Shown here: piece by piece, positions 42,329 through 53,959 of the stretch | How the letters are laid out: every line of letters begins with the position of its first letter | How positions within the stretch are numbered: the stretch's first letter is position 1 | From: Gordonia gummivorans | Lineage (GTDB): Bacteria; Actinomycetota; Actinomycetes; Mycobacteriales; Mycobacteriaceae | Length of the DNA: 64,000 bases | Reading direction: 5' to 3' | Assembly: GCF_022513585.1 (NCBI RefSeq) | Contig: NZ_JAKWBF010000018.1 | Span: 1-64,000, forward strand | The notes under the pieces: generated by a model | The model's database searches: none | The model's input: only the letters and a program-made list of their open reading frames with translations | Told to the model about the DNA's origin: nothing | Program-made: the position numbers and the translations under genes

Positions 42329-43884
42329 GCCGCGTACACCACGGTCTCCTCGGTACGGCCCCGCAGTGACGTCGATTCCTCGCGCTCCCAACGAGATTGC
42401 TCCTTCTCCGACGCAGCATCCACCGCCCGTCCCGACGCCAACGGCCGACTCGAGTCACGCTTGGCCAGCTCCGACAGTCGTGCGCTCTCGTTGACCGGGT
42501 CGCCGATCACGGTGTACTCGAATCGTTCTATCGCGCCGACGTTTCCGGCGACGACCGGCCCGTGGCTGACCCCGATGCCGGCCGACAGCTCCGGCACTTC
42601 GATGGCCAGGTCCGCGGCGATCTGCCGGGCCGCGGCCAGCGCGGCACCCGCAGCATCGTCGAGGTCGATGGGCGCCCCGAAGATCGCGAGCACCGCGTCG
42701 CCCTCGAATTTGTTGACCAGGCCCCGACGGTTCTCCACCGACGCCACGATCACCGCGAAGAACTTGTTGAGGATCTCCACCACCTCGGTCGGATTGCGTT
42801 CGGCGGCAAGCGTTGTCGAGCCGATCACGTCGACGAACAGGGTTGCGACCGTGCGCTCGGTGCCGCCGAGTTCGGGGTCGGAGCTCAGCGCTGCCTCGGC
42901 GACGTCGTGGCCGACGTGCCGCCCGAACAGGTCGCGCATCCGCTCGCGCTCGCGCAGTCCACCGACCATCGTGTTGAAACCGACCTGGAGGTCACCGAGT
43001 TCGGTGCCGTCGTAGACGACGAGGTCGGCGTCGTCGAGGTTGCCCGACTGCACCTTGTTCATGCCCGCGCGGACGCTGCGGATGGGTCCGGTGATGCTCA
43101 GACTCGACAGAAAGGTGAGCAGCAGGCCCGTGAACAGTGCGACGAGGCCGAGCACCGTGACCCCGACGAACAGATCCAGTTTGGTGGTCTCGTCGCGAGC
43201 GAGTCCGAAGGCCACGAGAACCAGGATGCCGACGATGGGAATGGCCGAACCGATGAGCCAGGAGACGATGGCCCGGGAACGCACCCCGCTGCGCTTGCGT
43301 CGGCGATACCCGGCGGAGATGATGTCAGCCGCCACCGGCCGGAGCGTGAAGTCGATGAGCAGATACGCGATCGACACCACGACGACGCCACCGAGCCCGA
43401 CCACGAGGAGAGCCTTCGGGATCAGCTGCGGGTCGACGATGCCGTACATCAGCGTGAACATCACGGTGGCCACCGCCCACAGCACTCCCTGAATGGCCGT
43501 GAGTCGCCACGGCACCCGCTGCGTCCGGCGTGCGTCTTTCGGAGTCGGCGGCCGGTCACGGATCGCCCACTGCAGATCCCTGACCACCACGACCGTCCCC
43601 CAGAGGATGCCGACCACAAAGGCGAGCGCGACGTAAACAGGTACCGCGATGAAGTTGACCCACCACAGTTCGGGCGTGAACACCGATGGCTGCGGGATCC
43701 CGACCGCCGTCAGCGACACCACCATGATCGCCCCGATGAGGTTGGCCACCACGATCGAGGCGGTCAGGAGGGTCTGAATGCGGACACGCTGCCGGAAGTT
43801 GCTCTCGTTCACCGATCCCAGCAGGATCGAGCCGTAGTCGCGGCTGCCCCGCTTGGCACGCATGGGTGCAAGCTTCTCATGCAC
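42313..43884 (-). CDS. Membrane class III adenylate cyclase with HAMP domain
   Basis: A 523-residue protein with six membrane helices in the first 270 residues, a HAMP linker (about 255-320: SITGPIRSVRAGMNKVQSGNLD) and a C-terminal class III nucleotide cyclase domain (about 340-510). LFVDVIGSTTLAAER carries the first metal Asp, NKFEGDAVLAIFGAP the second Asp and the substrate Lys, and YTVIGDPVNESARL the transition-state Asn region. It makes cAMP and resembles M. tuberculosis Rv1318c-Rv1320c. GTG at 43884; an ATG at 43863 is an equally good start. It diverges from the LuxR gene with 31 bases between start codons. Confidence 0.9.
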   Translation of the reverse strand: MHEKLAPMRAKRGSRDYGSILLGSVNESNFRQRVRIQTLLTASIVVANLIGAIMVVSLTAVGIPQPSVFTPELWWVNFIAVPVYVALAFVVGILWGTVVVVRDLQWAIRDRPPTPKDARRTQRVPWRLTAIQGVLWAVATVMFTLMYGIVDPQLIPKALLVVGLGGVVVVSIAYLLIDFTLRPVAADIISAGYRRRKRSGVRSRAIVSWLIGSAIPIVGILVLVAFGLARDETTKLDLFVGVTVLGLVALFTGLLLTFLSSLSITGPIRSVRAGMNKVQSGNLDDADLVVYDGTELGDLQVGFNTMVGGLRERERMRDLFGRHVGHDVAEAALSSDPELGGTERTVATLFVDVIGSTTLAAERNPTEVVEILNKFFAVIVASVENRRGLVNKFEGDAVLAIFGAPIDLDDAAGAALAAARQIAADLAIEVPELSAGIGVSHGPVVAGNVGAIERFEYTVIGDPVNESARLSELAKRDSSRPLASGRAVDAASEKEQSRWEREESTSLRGRTEETVVYAAQTSE

Positions 43885-43903
43885 CCCGACCCCACACCCG
43901 CAT

Positions 43904-43909
43904 TAGCAT
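43904..43909 (+). promoter_or_regulatory. -10 hexamer of the LuxR regulator gene
   Basis: TAGCAT ends six bases before ATG 43916, so transcription should begin at the A of the start codon. No -35 box of good quality is visible upstream, inside the 5' end of the divergent cyclase. Confidence 0.5.
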
Positions 43910-43915
43910 GGGCAC

Positions 43916-46636
43916 ATGTCCGCGCCGAGGATCAGCGAGCGGCGCACCATCGTGAGCGAGATCGAATCCGTGCTGGCCCGCGCGCATTCCGACGGCACAC
44001 GCGACGTACCCAGAACGCTCGTCATCACCGCAGGCCCGGGCAGCGGCAAGACCCATACGCTGCGCGCGCTGACCGACGGGCTGGTGGGGCAGGTCCGGTT
44101 CGCGGGAGCCGACGAACTCTCGTGGCGACAGCCGTTCGGGGTGGCCGCCGACCTTCTCGGCGCCGAACTGCCCGCGCCGATACCCGAAAGGTTCGGCGAC
44201 AAACTCTATGCGCTCGTCGACGCGATGTGCGCCGAGCGCCCACTCGTCCTGATGCTCGACGACGCGCACAACGCCGACGCGGCGAGCCTCGAACTGATCT
44301 TCCGGCTCTCGGGCGCCGCACGCGATCTACCACTGGTGATTCTGCTCGGCCGCCGACACCTACCGGAGCGCGAACTCCTGGTCCGGCTCCTCGCCCGCCC
44401 CGGCGTGCACGAGTGGCAACTGCCGCCCCTCGCCGACGCCGAGCTCGATGCGCTGACCGTCGAATACCTGGGTGCGACGCCGGATTCCGCACTGCGAGCC
44501 CTGCTCTCGACGTCCGGCGGCAATCCCATGCACGCGATCTCGCTGTTGCGTTCGCTGGAACAATCGCACCGACTCGACATCTCGGCCGGCGCCGCGTCCG
44601 TCATCCCCGGCACCGACGCCGACCTGGGCACCGAGACAACCGATGTCATCGCCGGCCATCTTGCGCTCCTCGGCCCCGACGCCCGCGCTCTCGCCCAGAA
44701 ACTCGCGGTGTGGGGCGGTCCGGCAACGCTCGCCGACCTCGCCGCACTCGACGGTTCCGCTCCAGCCGCTCTCGTCGGCGCGGCGCAGACCGCCATCGAC
44801 GCGGGCATCATCGGCACCGACGACGCCGGAGCCCTCGCCTTCACCCACGACCTCTACGCCGACGTCACCTACAGCCAACTCGACCCGACCCTGCGTGCGG
44901 TGCTGCACGACGCGGTGGCCAACCACCCGAGCGTCGCGGCGCAACCGCAGATGAGCGCTCACCACACTCTCGCCGCAGGCACCGATGAGTCCACCATCGC
45001 CGACGCGGTGCGCCGGGCCGAGATCGACCTCGAGAACACGCCCGCGGTCGCCGTGGATCTGCTCGACAGCATCGCCGCCCGCACCGATGGTGGCCCCCCG
45101 CCCCGCGTACACAGCGACCTCGCGATTGCCCTGGCTCGCTCGGGACAACTCGCTCGGGCTTCGGAGGTCGCTGCAGAGGGCCTCGCACATGCCGCCGGCA
45201 TCGAAGAGATCGCGAGTCTGCACAGCATCCTGCTGTTCGCCCTCGTCAACAAGGGCGACACCGATCGCGCCTGTGACCTCATCGACGAGACACTGCAATT
45301 GCCGGTCGGCGACGAGGTCACCGAGACCCTCCGCGACCTGCGCGCCTACAACCGCATCCTCGACGGCAGCCGGCCGATTCCACTGACACCGCTGTTCGAC
45401 GTCGACAACGAGGCACAGAAACGGTCGGTGCAGGGTGTTGTCGGCGAGGCGTTACGACGGTTCCTCGTCGGCGACCTCGACGAAGCCTTGCGCTTGAGCA
45501 TGCTCGCGTCGCGCCGGGTGGGCGACGACAAGCCGGCGCCTGTGTCGGTCAACTCGTCTGCCGACGTCTGGCCTCCGCTGATCGAACTGTACGCACACGG
45601 ACCCAACGCGGCAGCCGAACTTCTGACCGCCATGAGCCAGCTGCGTGCCAGCCGCGCCGCCGACTGGATGACGTCGTATCACGAACTGTCGCAGGGTGGC
45701 GTGGAGTTCTCGCTGGGCAACTTCGACGACGCCGCCGCCACATGGGACGCCGCCCTGGATCGACTGTCGGCCGCCGACATGGGCTGGACGTCGTTGGCCG
45801 AAGGCGGACAGGCGGTCATGGAAGTGCTTCGTGGTGACATCGCGGCCGCCTCGACCCGCCTCGACGAATGGGATCGAAGGTCGCTGCGGAATCAGTTCGG
45901 CATGCCCGAGGTCGAACGCGCGCGGACGCTGCTGCTCGAATCCACCCGACGTCTACGACCCGCGGCGCACCTGGCGGCGCAGACCTGGTCGCACGCCGAA
46001 TCGCTCCACCTCTACACCTGGCTTGCAGTGTTCGCGCTCGACTGCGCGCGAATCGGAACCCGAGCCCGCGACAGCGATCTCCTCGACCTCGTCGCCGACG
46101 GGCTCGACGCGATGCCACACGCACCGACCCCCACGATGGCCGCGACGATCGAGTTGGCATGTGCGATGCGCTCTGGTGAACCAGCCGCGGTGATGACGAC
46201 CGCCCAAGCGACCGCTGCACAACTCGCTTCCTCCGGCAACATGGTGTTGACGGCGAGCGCACTCGAGGAGTCTGCCTGTGCTGCAGCACTTCTGGGAGAC
46301 AAGGACGCGGCCCGCGATGCCGCAGGGCGGGCGCTCACCCTGACCCAATCGATGGGTGCGACGACGATGTCGGCGCGAATCGCCTCCCGCCTCCGTCCGA
46401 TGGGATTACGGATCGACCCGAACGCCGTCCGCGACCGGCCGCGGCACGGCTGGGAGAGCCTCACCAAGACCGAGGTCACCGTCGCCGAACTCGTGGCGGC
46501 CGGGCTCTCGGGCAGCGAGATCGCCGCCCGGCTGTTCATCTCACCACGGACCGTGCAAACGCATGTGTCACACGCGCTGTCGAAGCTGGGGCTGCGGACC
46601 CGCGTCGAGCTGGCCGCGTACGTGGCGGGTAGGTAA
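43916..46636 (+). CDS. Large LuxR/MalT-type (LAL) transcriptional regulator
   Basis: A 906-residue regulator: AAA/NACHT-like ATPase at the N-terminus with Walker A AGPGSGKTHT (39-48) and Walker B LVLMLDDAHNAD, a long helical middle (about 330-830) with TPR-like repeats, and a C-terminal LuxR helix-turn-helix (about 845-900: LTKTEVTVAELVAAGLSGSEIAARLFISPRTVQTHVS pattern). Such LAL proteins are ATP-dependent activators that respond to a small inducer. ATG 43916 fits the -10 box. It precedes the membrane protein and carotenoid oxygenase genes, which are its likely targets. Confidence 0.9.
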   Translation: MSAPRISERRTIVSEIESVLARAHSDGTRDVPRTLVITAGPGSGKTHTLRALTDGLVGQVRFAGADELSWRQPFGVAADLLGAELPAPIPERFGDKLYALVDAMCAERPLVLMLDDAHNADAASLELIFRLSGAARDLPLVILLGRRHLPERELLVRLLARPGVHEWQLPPLADAELDALTVEYLGATPDSALRALLSTSGGNPMHAISLLRSLEQSHRLDISAGAASVIPGTDADLGTETTDVIAGHLALLGPDARALAQKLAVWGGPATLADLAALDGSAPAALVGAAQTAIDAGIIGTDDAGALAFTHDLYADVTYSQLDPTLRAVLHDAVANHPSVAAQPQMSAHHTLAAGTDESTIADAVRRAEIDLENTPAVAVDLLDSIAARTDGGPPPRVHSDLAIALARSGQLARASEVAAEGLAHAAGIEEIASLHSILLFALVNKGDTDRACDLIDETLQLPVGDEVTETLRDLRAYNRILDGSRPIPLTPLFDVDNEAQKRSVQGVVGEALRRFLVGDLDEALRLSMLASRRVGDDKPAPVSVNSSADVWPPLIELYAHGPNAAAELLTAMSQLRASRAADWMTSYHELSQGGVEFSLGNFDDAAATWDAALDRLSAADMGWTSLAEGGQAVMEVLRGDIAAASTRLDEWDRRSLRNQFGMPEVERARTLLLESTRRLRPAAHLAAQTWSHAESLHLYTWLAVFALDCARIGTRARDSDLLDLVADGLDAMPHAPTPTMAATIELACAMRSGEPAAVMTTAQATAAQLASSGNMVLTASALEESACAAALLGDKDAARDAAGRALTLTQSMGATTMSARIASRLRPMGLRIDPNAVRDRPRHGWESLTKTEVTVAELVAAGLSGSEIAARLFISPRTVQTHVSHALSKLGLRTRVELAAYVAGR

Positions 46637-46738
46637 TCGTGGTTGGCGGCAAAAACTCCGTCATGACGCAGATGTTTGCGTCATCGGGAAACGCGAGAGT
46701 GGAGACACCAACAACAACCACCTCGTAGGAGAACCCCG

Positions 46739-47350
46739 ATGAACGCAAAATCCATGATCCTGGGACTGGCCCCCTGGTTCGTCTTCAGCTTTGCCGCCGA
46801 ACGCCTCGGCGCCGATCACGTCACCCTCGCCGCGATCGCGGCCTGTCTCATCGCCTTCGGCATGACCGCCTACTCGGCAGCGAAGGGGCACGGCTGGAAG
46901 ATCCTGGACGTGTCCGGGGTCGTCCTGTTCGGACTGATCGCCGCCGTCGGGATCGTCGGAAACCACCAGGTCGACGAGGCGCTGGTGTTCTTCGGACGTG
47001 GCGGCTCGGCCTTCATCCTGGCCGCGATCATGGCGGTCTCGGCGTTCACCATTCCGTTCACCGAGCAGTACGCACGTGAGTCCGTCGACAAGCAGTACTG
47101 GAATAGCCCGATCTTCCGTGCCAAGAACCGTCAGATCAGCCTGATCTGGGCCGGCGCCGTGGCCGCCATGGGTGTCTGCCACGTGATCGCCGGTGTACTG
47201 GCCGCCTCGGCCGACGTCGCGGGTGCCCATCCCGGCAACATCCTGCTGAACTGGGTGATCCCGATCGCGCTGATCGTGTTCGCCGTCAAGCGCACTCAGG
47301 CCATCGCCGAGGGCCCGACCGCCGCCACAGCACCCGCCCCCACTCGCTGA
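46739..47350 (+). CDS. Six-helix membrane protein of unknown function
   Basis: A 203-residue protein with six predicted helices (about 5-22, 26-45, 55-74, 85-104, 136-160 and 165-190). Charged residues cluster in the loop after helix 4 (TEQYARESVDKQYWNSP). TAGGAG lies before the ATG at 46739. I recognise no characterised family. The LuxR gene ends 102 bases upstream and the carotenoid oxygenase begins 26 bases downstream, so it is likely in an operon with the oxygenase. Confidence 0.75.
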   Translation: MNAKSMILGLAPWFVFSFAAERLGADHVTLAAIAACLIAFGMTAYSAAKGHGWKILDVSGVVLFGLIAAVGIVGNHQVDEALVFFGRGGSAFILAAIMAVSAFTIPFTEQYARESVDKQYWNSPIFRAKNRQISLIWAGAVAAMGVCHVIAGVLAASADVAGAHPGNILLNWVIPIALIVFAVKRTQAIAEGPTAATAPAPTR

Positions 47351-47376
47351 CCCTCATCGTGGATTCGGAGACCATC

Positions 47377-50102
<2,726 letters not shown>

Positions 50103-50123
50103 CTACTGGTTCTGGCCGGTGGA

Positions 50124-50129
50124 TACGCT
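50124..50129 (+). promoter_or_regulatory. -10 hexamer of the gene at 50136
   Basis: TACGCT ends six bases before GTG 50136, the same spacing as at 10271, 43916, 23965 and 52228. It implies a leaderless transcript. Confidence 0.45.
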
Positions 50130-50135
50130 ATCTGC

Positions 50136-50807
50136 GTGTCGTTCGTGCTCATCACCCAGGCCTGGCGGTCCGACGACAAGAAGGCCGCACAGGCTGCCGT
50201 CGCCGATGCTCTGGCCGACGCCGAGGTCAGCCGGATCATCGTCGAACCGCGGGTTGCCGACCGTGTCGCCCCGACCATCGCCGACGAGGCCGACGCCTTT
50301 CTCGCACAGATCATCGCCGCACTGATGGTCGCCGAACGTCTCGACGTCGAGGTCGCGTACGTTCCGGCCGAGGCCACCACCGCGACCCGTCGCTACGGCC
50401 TGCCCCATGGGCCCGCCGCCCGCGAACTCGCCGAGCACGGGACCGCGCAGGCGATCCCCCTCATCCGCGACGACGCCGCGACGGTCGTGGTCGGCCGGGC
50501 GCGCCACCTCGGTGCGGAAGGGGCGAAGTTGCACGGCGAGACCTACGTCGACAACGACCGACTCTTCGACGGCGAGGTTCGCAGCATCCGCATCGAACCG
50601 ACCCTCGACGAACCGGGTGTGCGCGCCCAGGTGGAACGCCTGCTGCTGCCCGGCCGTTGGTTCCACGGACGGGCCGCGCAGACCGGCGGCACCAACGTCG
50701 TGGTCGAACGGGAGGGCATCGTGAATCCGCGCGTCGTGAAACGGTCGACGTTCTATCGCCACCACGTCGACCTGCTGTTGGTCCGACCCTCTCTCGCACA
50801 GCAATGA
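50136..50807 (+). CDS. Conserved actinobacterial protein beside purA (Rv0358-like)
   Basis: A 223-residue soluble protein without signal peptide or helices. Its place between purA and the site-2-type protease matches Rv0358, a conserved protein of unknown function. Features: an N-terminal VLITQAWRSDDKKAAQ, a central ATRRYGLPHGPAARELAEHG, and a Lys/Arg-rich C-terminal part (KLHGETYVDNDRLFDGEVR, GRWFHGRAAQTGGTN, RVVKRSTFYRHH). The stop overlaps the protease start as ATGA, so they are coupled. Confidence 0.85.
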   Translation: MSFVLITQAWRSDDKKAAQAAVADALADAEVSRIIVEPRVADRVAPTIADEADAFLAQIIAALMVAERLDVEVAYVPAEATTATRRYGLPHGPAARELAEHGTAQAIPLIRDDAATVVVGRARHLGAEGAKLHGETYVDNDRLFDGEVRSIRIEPTLDEPGVRAQVERLLLPGRWFHGRAAQTGGTNVVVEREGIVNPRVVKRSTFYRHHVDLLLVRPSLAQQ

Positions 50808-51637
50808 GCGCGACTCCGATCCGGCCGGGCATGCGCGACATCGCCCGCGCGGTGAGGCCCGGCCCGATCTTCCTCGGCTTGATCGCGGCGACCATCCTGG
50901 GCGGCTGGATGTGCGCGCAATCGGAGGCCGGACGCAACGGCATGGCCATCGGCGGCACCTGGCTGCTGGTGTTGAGCGGCTGGATGATCTCGCTGTGCCT
51001 GCACGAGTTCGCGCACGCCGTGACGGCATTCCGGTTCGGCGACCGCAACACCGAGACCCGCGGCTACCTCACGTTGAATCCGTTGCGCTACGCCCATGCC
51101 GGCCTGTCGATCGTGCTGCCGCTGCTGTTCATCCTGCTCGGCGGCATCGGCTTTCCCGGCGGTGCCGTCTACGTCAACCAGGCCGGGTTCACCCGGGCGC
51201 AGCGCACCATCGTGTCGCTGGCCGGTCCGGCGACCAACCTGGTTCTCGGCGCCCTGCTCCTCGGACTCGTCCGCTTCCTCGGGTCCGACGCCGACTACGG
51301 CACAATCGGCGGCTTCCTCGTCGCGGGCACCGACGGCCTCAACCTGTGGGGCGCGTTGTCGATGTTGGCGTTCCTGCAGATCACCGCGGCCGTGCTGAAC
51401 CTGCTGCCGGTGCCCGGGTTCGACGGTTACGGCGCCATCGAGCCCTACCTCGCCGACAACACCCGACGCTCGGTCGAGAAGATCGCCCCGTACGGGTTCC
51501 TCATCGTGTTCGCGCTGCTGTTCATCCCGGTCCTCAACGAGGCGTTCTTCGACTTCATCTACTGGCTGTTCGGTCTCTCCGGGGTGCCGTCGGTGCTCGC
51601 ATCCCTCGGCTGGAACCTCTTCATGTTCTGGCGCTGA
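50804..51637 (+). CDS. M50-family (site-2 protease type) membrane metalloprotease
   Basis: A 277-residue integral membrane protein with about six helices. SLCLHEFAHAVTAF holds the zinc motif HEFAH (His67, Glu68, His71) within a helix, and AVLNLLPVPGFDGYGAIEPY has the third ligand Asp, both typical of M50B proteases (Rv0359-like). It may cut membrane-spanning segments of regulators; the target is unknown. ATG 50804 overlaps the upstream stop. Confidence 0.92.
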   Translation: MSATPIRPGMRDIARAVRPGPIFLGLIAATILGGWMCAQSEAGRNGMAIGGTWLLVLSGWMISLCLHEFAHAVTAFRFGDRNTETRGYLTLNPLRYAHAGLSIVLPLLFILLGGIGFPGGAVYVNQAGFTRAQRTIVSLAGPATNLVLGALLLGLVRFLGSDADYGTIGGFLVAGTDGLNLWGALSMLAFLQITAAVLNLLPVPGFDGYGAIEPYLADNTRRSVEKIAPYGFLIVFALLFIPVLNEAFFDFIYWLFGLSGVPSVLASLGWNLFMFWR

Positions 51638-51713
51638 AGGATTGGGCCGAAATGCTCTGATCTCGCGCTCGCCCGGGCAATAGTGTCGAGGGAGACCATT
51701 CAAGGAGGCACTA

Positions 51714-52067
51714 GTGAGCACCCACGACATCCGCATGGTCGTCTTGTCGACGGACAATCTCGACGAGTCGATCAACTTCTACAGCGAGACCCTCGGGATG
51801 GGACTGAAGTTCCGCGACGGCGCCCATTTCGCGGCACTCGACGGCGGATCCATCACCCTCGCCCTCGCCACCGCCGTCGACCACCCGATCCACGGGCAGG
51901 TCGTCGTCGGGATCAAGACCGACGACGTCGACGGTGCAGCGAAGGCCATCGAGGCGAGCGGCGGCGGGATCGTCAAAGGCCCGTACGACGACGCGCATGA
52001 ACGCCGTGCCGTGGTCTACGACAACAAGGGCAACGGCCTGGTCTTCTACAGCCCACTCCATCGCTGA
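51714..52067 (+). CDS. VOC-superfamily (glyoxalase/dioxygenase-fold) protein
   Basis: A 117-residue single VOC domain: RMVVLSTDNLDESINFYSETLGMGLKFRDG at the start and VVYDNKGNGLVFYSPLHR at the end. Substrate and reaction cannot be told; metal ligands of true glyoxalase I are not all evident. GTG 51714 has AAGGAGG seven bases before it. It stands between the protease pair and the SDR gene. Confidence 0.85.
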   Translation: MSTHDIRMVVLSTDNLDESINFYSETLGMGLKFRDGAHFAALDGGSITLALATAVDHPIHGQVVVGIKTDDVDGAAKAIEASGGGIVKGPYDDAHERRAVVYDNKGNGLVFYSPLHR

Positions 52068-52114
52068 CGCTTCCGGGACCCTTTCCGCCCGCGCCCACCG
52101 ACCCCAGCCTGCGG

Positions 52115-52181
52115 GGAATCTGTACGTAGGAGGCCGACCAAGTGGACTGTGCACTTGGACGCGCTCCCAGGTACAGATTCC
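52115..52181. repeat. 67-nt long hairpin between the VOC and SDR genes
   Basis: Outer arms GGAATCTGTAC (52115-52125) and GTACAGATTCC (52171-52181) are perfectly complementary over 11 bp. Inside, CCAAGT (52138-52143) pairs with ACTTGG (52153-52158), and a GGAG/CTCC pair lies between them. No T-run follows. The whole could fold as one long stem with bulges. Confidence 0.75.
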
Positions 52182-52202
52182 AGCGAGCATCGCTCGACAT
52201 TT

Positions 52203-52221
52203 CTAGAACACGTTCTAGTAT
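52203..52221 (+). promoter_or_regulatory. KstR-type operator and -10 of the SDR gene
   Basis: CTAGAACACGTTCTAG (52203-52218) has perfect seven-base arms and matches the KstR consensus TnnAACnnGTTnnA of the cholesterol regulon. TAGTAT (52216-52221) is a -10 hexamer six bases before GTG 52228, with TCGACA (52194-52199) as a -35, so a bound repressor would cover the promoter. Confidence 0.75.
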
Positions 52222-52227
52222 TGCGCC

Positions 52228-53064
52228 GTGGACATGACCAAGAAATCAGTACTCGTGACCGGCGGCGGTAGCGGAATCGGCGCCGGCGTAGCGGCGAACC
52301 TCGCCGAGTGTGGCGCGGCGGTGACGATCGTCGGACGCGACGCCGACCGGCTCGACGCGACCGCTGACCGCATCAACCAGAACATCGGCCGTTCGGCCGT
52401 GCACTGCCACGCAGCCGACGTGACGGACGAAGATCAAGTCGCCGCGGCCGTGGCATCCGCAGTCACTCACGGCGACGGCCTCCACGGCGTGCTGGCGTGC
52501 GCGGGCGGCAGCGAGACCATCGGCCCGATCACCCAGATGGACACCGAGGCGTGGAAACGCACCGTCGACCTCAACGTCAACGGCACCATGTTCACCGTCA
52601 AACACAGTGCGCGTGAATTGGTCCGATCTGGCGGCGGCAGTTTTGTCGCGATCTCGTCGATCGCCGCGAGCAACACGCACCGATGGTTCGGGGCCTACGG
52701 CGTCACCAAGTCGGCGGTCGACCATCTCGTCGAGCTGGCCGCCGACGAACTCGGCGCGAGTTCGGTGCGCGTCAACGGGATTCGGCCGGGACTCATCCGC
52801 ACCGACCTCGTCGCACCCATTCTCGGCGACGAGACGCTGAGTGCCGATTATCGAGGCGCGACGCCACTGCCGCGGGTCGGCGAGGTCGAGGACATCGCCT
52901 GGCTGGCAACGTTCCTGCTCAGCGATCACGCGCGCTGGATCACCGGGCAGGTCATCAACGTCGACGGCGGCCAGATGCTGCGTCGCGGACCGGATTTCAG
53001 CTCGATGCTCGAGCCCCTGTTCGGCGCGGACGGCCTGCGCGGCGTGGTCGCTGCCACCGAATGA
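52228..53064 (+). CDS. Short-chain dehydrogenase/reductase, probable steroid-catabolic member
   Basis: A 278-residue classical SDR: TGGGSGIG (11-18) for cofactor, ACAGG, the catalytic SSIAAS Ser, Tyr157 and Lys161 in YGVTK, and a C-terminal IRTDLV and NVDGGQ. It reduces or oxidises a carbonyl/hydroxyl with NAD(P). The KstR-type operator over its promoter suggests a place in steroid side-chain or ring degradation; the exact substrate is not known. GTG 52228 is supported by the six-base spacing from the -10. Confidence 0.9.
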   Translation: MDMTKKSVLVTGGGSGIGAGVAANLAECGAAVTIVGRDADRLDATADRINQNIGRSAVHCHAADVTDEDQVAAAVASAVTHGDGLHGVLACAGGSETIGPITQMDTEAWKRTVDLNVNGTMFTVKHSARELVRSGGGSFVAISSIAASNTHRWFGAYGVTKSAVDHLVELAADELGASSVRVNGIRPGLIRTDLVAPILGDETLSADYRGATPLPRVGEVEDIAWLATFLLSDHARWITGQVINVDGGQMLRRGPDFSSMLEPLFGADGLRGVVAATE

Positions 53065-53068
53065 CTGC

Positions 53069-53899
53069 TCAGCGGAACGGCAGGAAGTAGTCGTCGAGGG
53101 TGACCAGACGCAACTTTCGGTCGCGAATGATCTCGACCAGCTCGTCGTAGACATGCGTCACCGGCCTGCGGTTGGCATGCCCGATCACCACCGATTGCGG
53201 TCGAAAGTACTTGCGCGCGTTCTCGATCAGGATCTTCTCGGTGATCACGCGGGAGTCCTCCAACGTCCCGTACCAGACGGTCGACGCGGGATATCCGACG
53301 TCGGCGGCGACCGCGTCGACCCGATTGGTGCGACGCCCATACGGCGGCCGATAGTACGGCGATCCGTCGACCCCAAAGGTGTTGCGCAAGAAACGTTTCG
53401 TCTTCTGCAGTTCGTCGACGATCACCGACTCGGGCACCCGGGTCAGATTGGGATGCGTCCACGTGTGATTGCCGAGCTGGATCTGGCCCGAGTCGACGAG
53501 CCGACGCAGCCGCACTCGGTGGTCTGTCCAGCTCGGATATGAGCCGGTGACGAAGAAGGTGAACCGCGCGCCGGTGTCCTCGGCGAAACGGATGTAGGAC
53601 TCCACCACGGCGGAGTCGGCGCCGTCGTCGATCGTGAGCGCCATGTGCCGGCCCGGCCCGGGCAACGCCTTGATCGGATTCGGCGGCAAGGGTCGGCGGC
53701 TCTTCACGTCGGGCGGCAACAGTCCCGCAGGCGACGGACGCTCACCGGGAACGGCCTGGGGCACCCCGGGGAGCGAGATGGGCGGCAGCCCGGGCAGTCG
53801 AATGGTCGGGCCCGGTTGCGCGGATGCCACCGGAGCCGTGACGCCCAGCGCGGTCGCGGCCCCGGCGGCAAGCACGGTCAGGAACTGGCGACGATCCAT
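53069..53899 (-). CDS. Secreted polysaccharide deacetylase
   Basis: A 276-residue protein with a twin-arginine-like signal (MDRRQFLTVL, hydrophobic core, ASAQP near residue 28), a Pro-rich linker, and a NodB deacetylase domain: ALTIDDGADS with Asp91/Asp92 (catalytic base and metal), GNHTWTHPNL with His145 and His149, and RPPYGRRT. It probably deacetylates peptidoglycan or another envelope glycan. ATG at 53899. It converges with the SDR gene, four bases between stops. Confidence 0.9.
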   Translation of the reverse strand: MDRRQFLTVLAAGAATALGVTAPVASAQPGPTIRLPGLPPISLPGVPQAVPGERPSPAGLLPPDVKSRRPLPPNPIKALPGPGRHMALTIDDGADSAVVESYIRFAEDTGARFTFFVTGSYPSWTDHRVRLRRLVDSGQIQLGNHTWTHPNLTRVPESVIVDELQKTKRFLRNTFGVDGSPYYRPPYGRRTNRVDAVAADVGYPASTVWYGTLEDSRVITEKILIENARKYFRPQSVVIGHANRRPVTHVYDELVEIIRDRKLRLVTLDDYFLPFR

Positions 53900-53959
53900 T
53901 CGAAAATGGTAATCCCACTCGCCACTTTAGTCACTTCAGTCACAAGCGGCGGTAACCCG

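Noticed and set aside
38712-46290. CTGCAGCA at about 46271 as a third copy of the CTGCAG palindrome
   Set aside because: Only GTGCTGCAGCAC is shared; the flanks do not pair and it lies inside the LuxR-type coding sequence, so it is chance.
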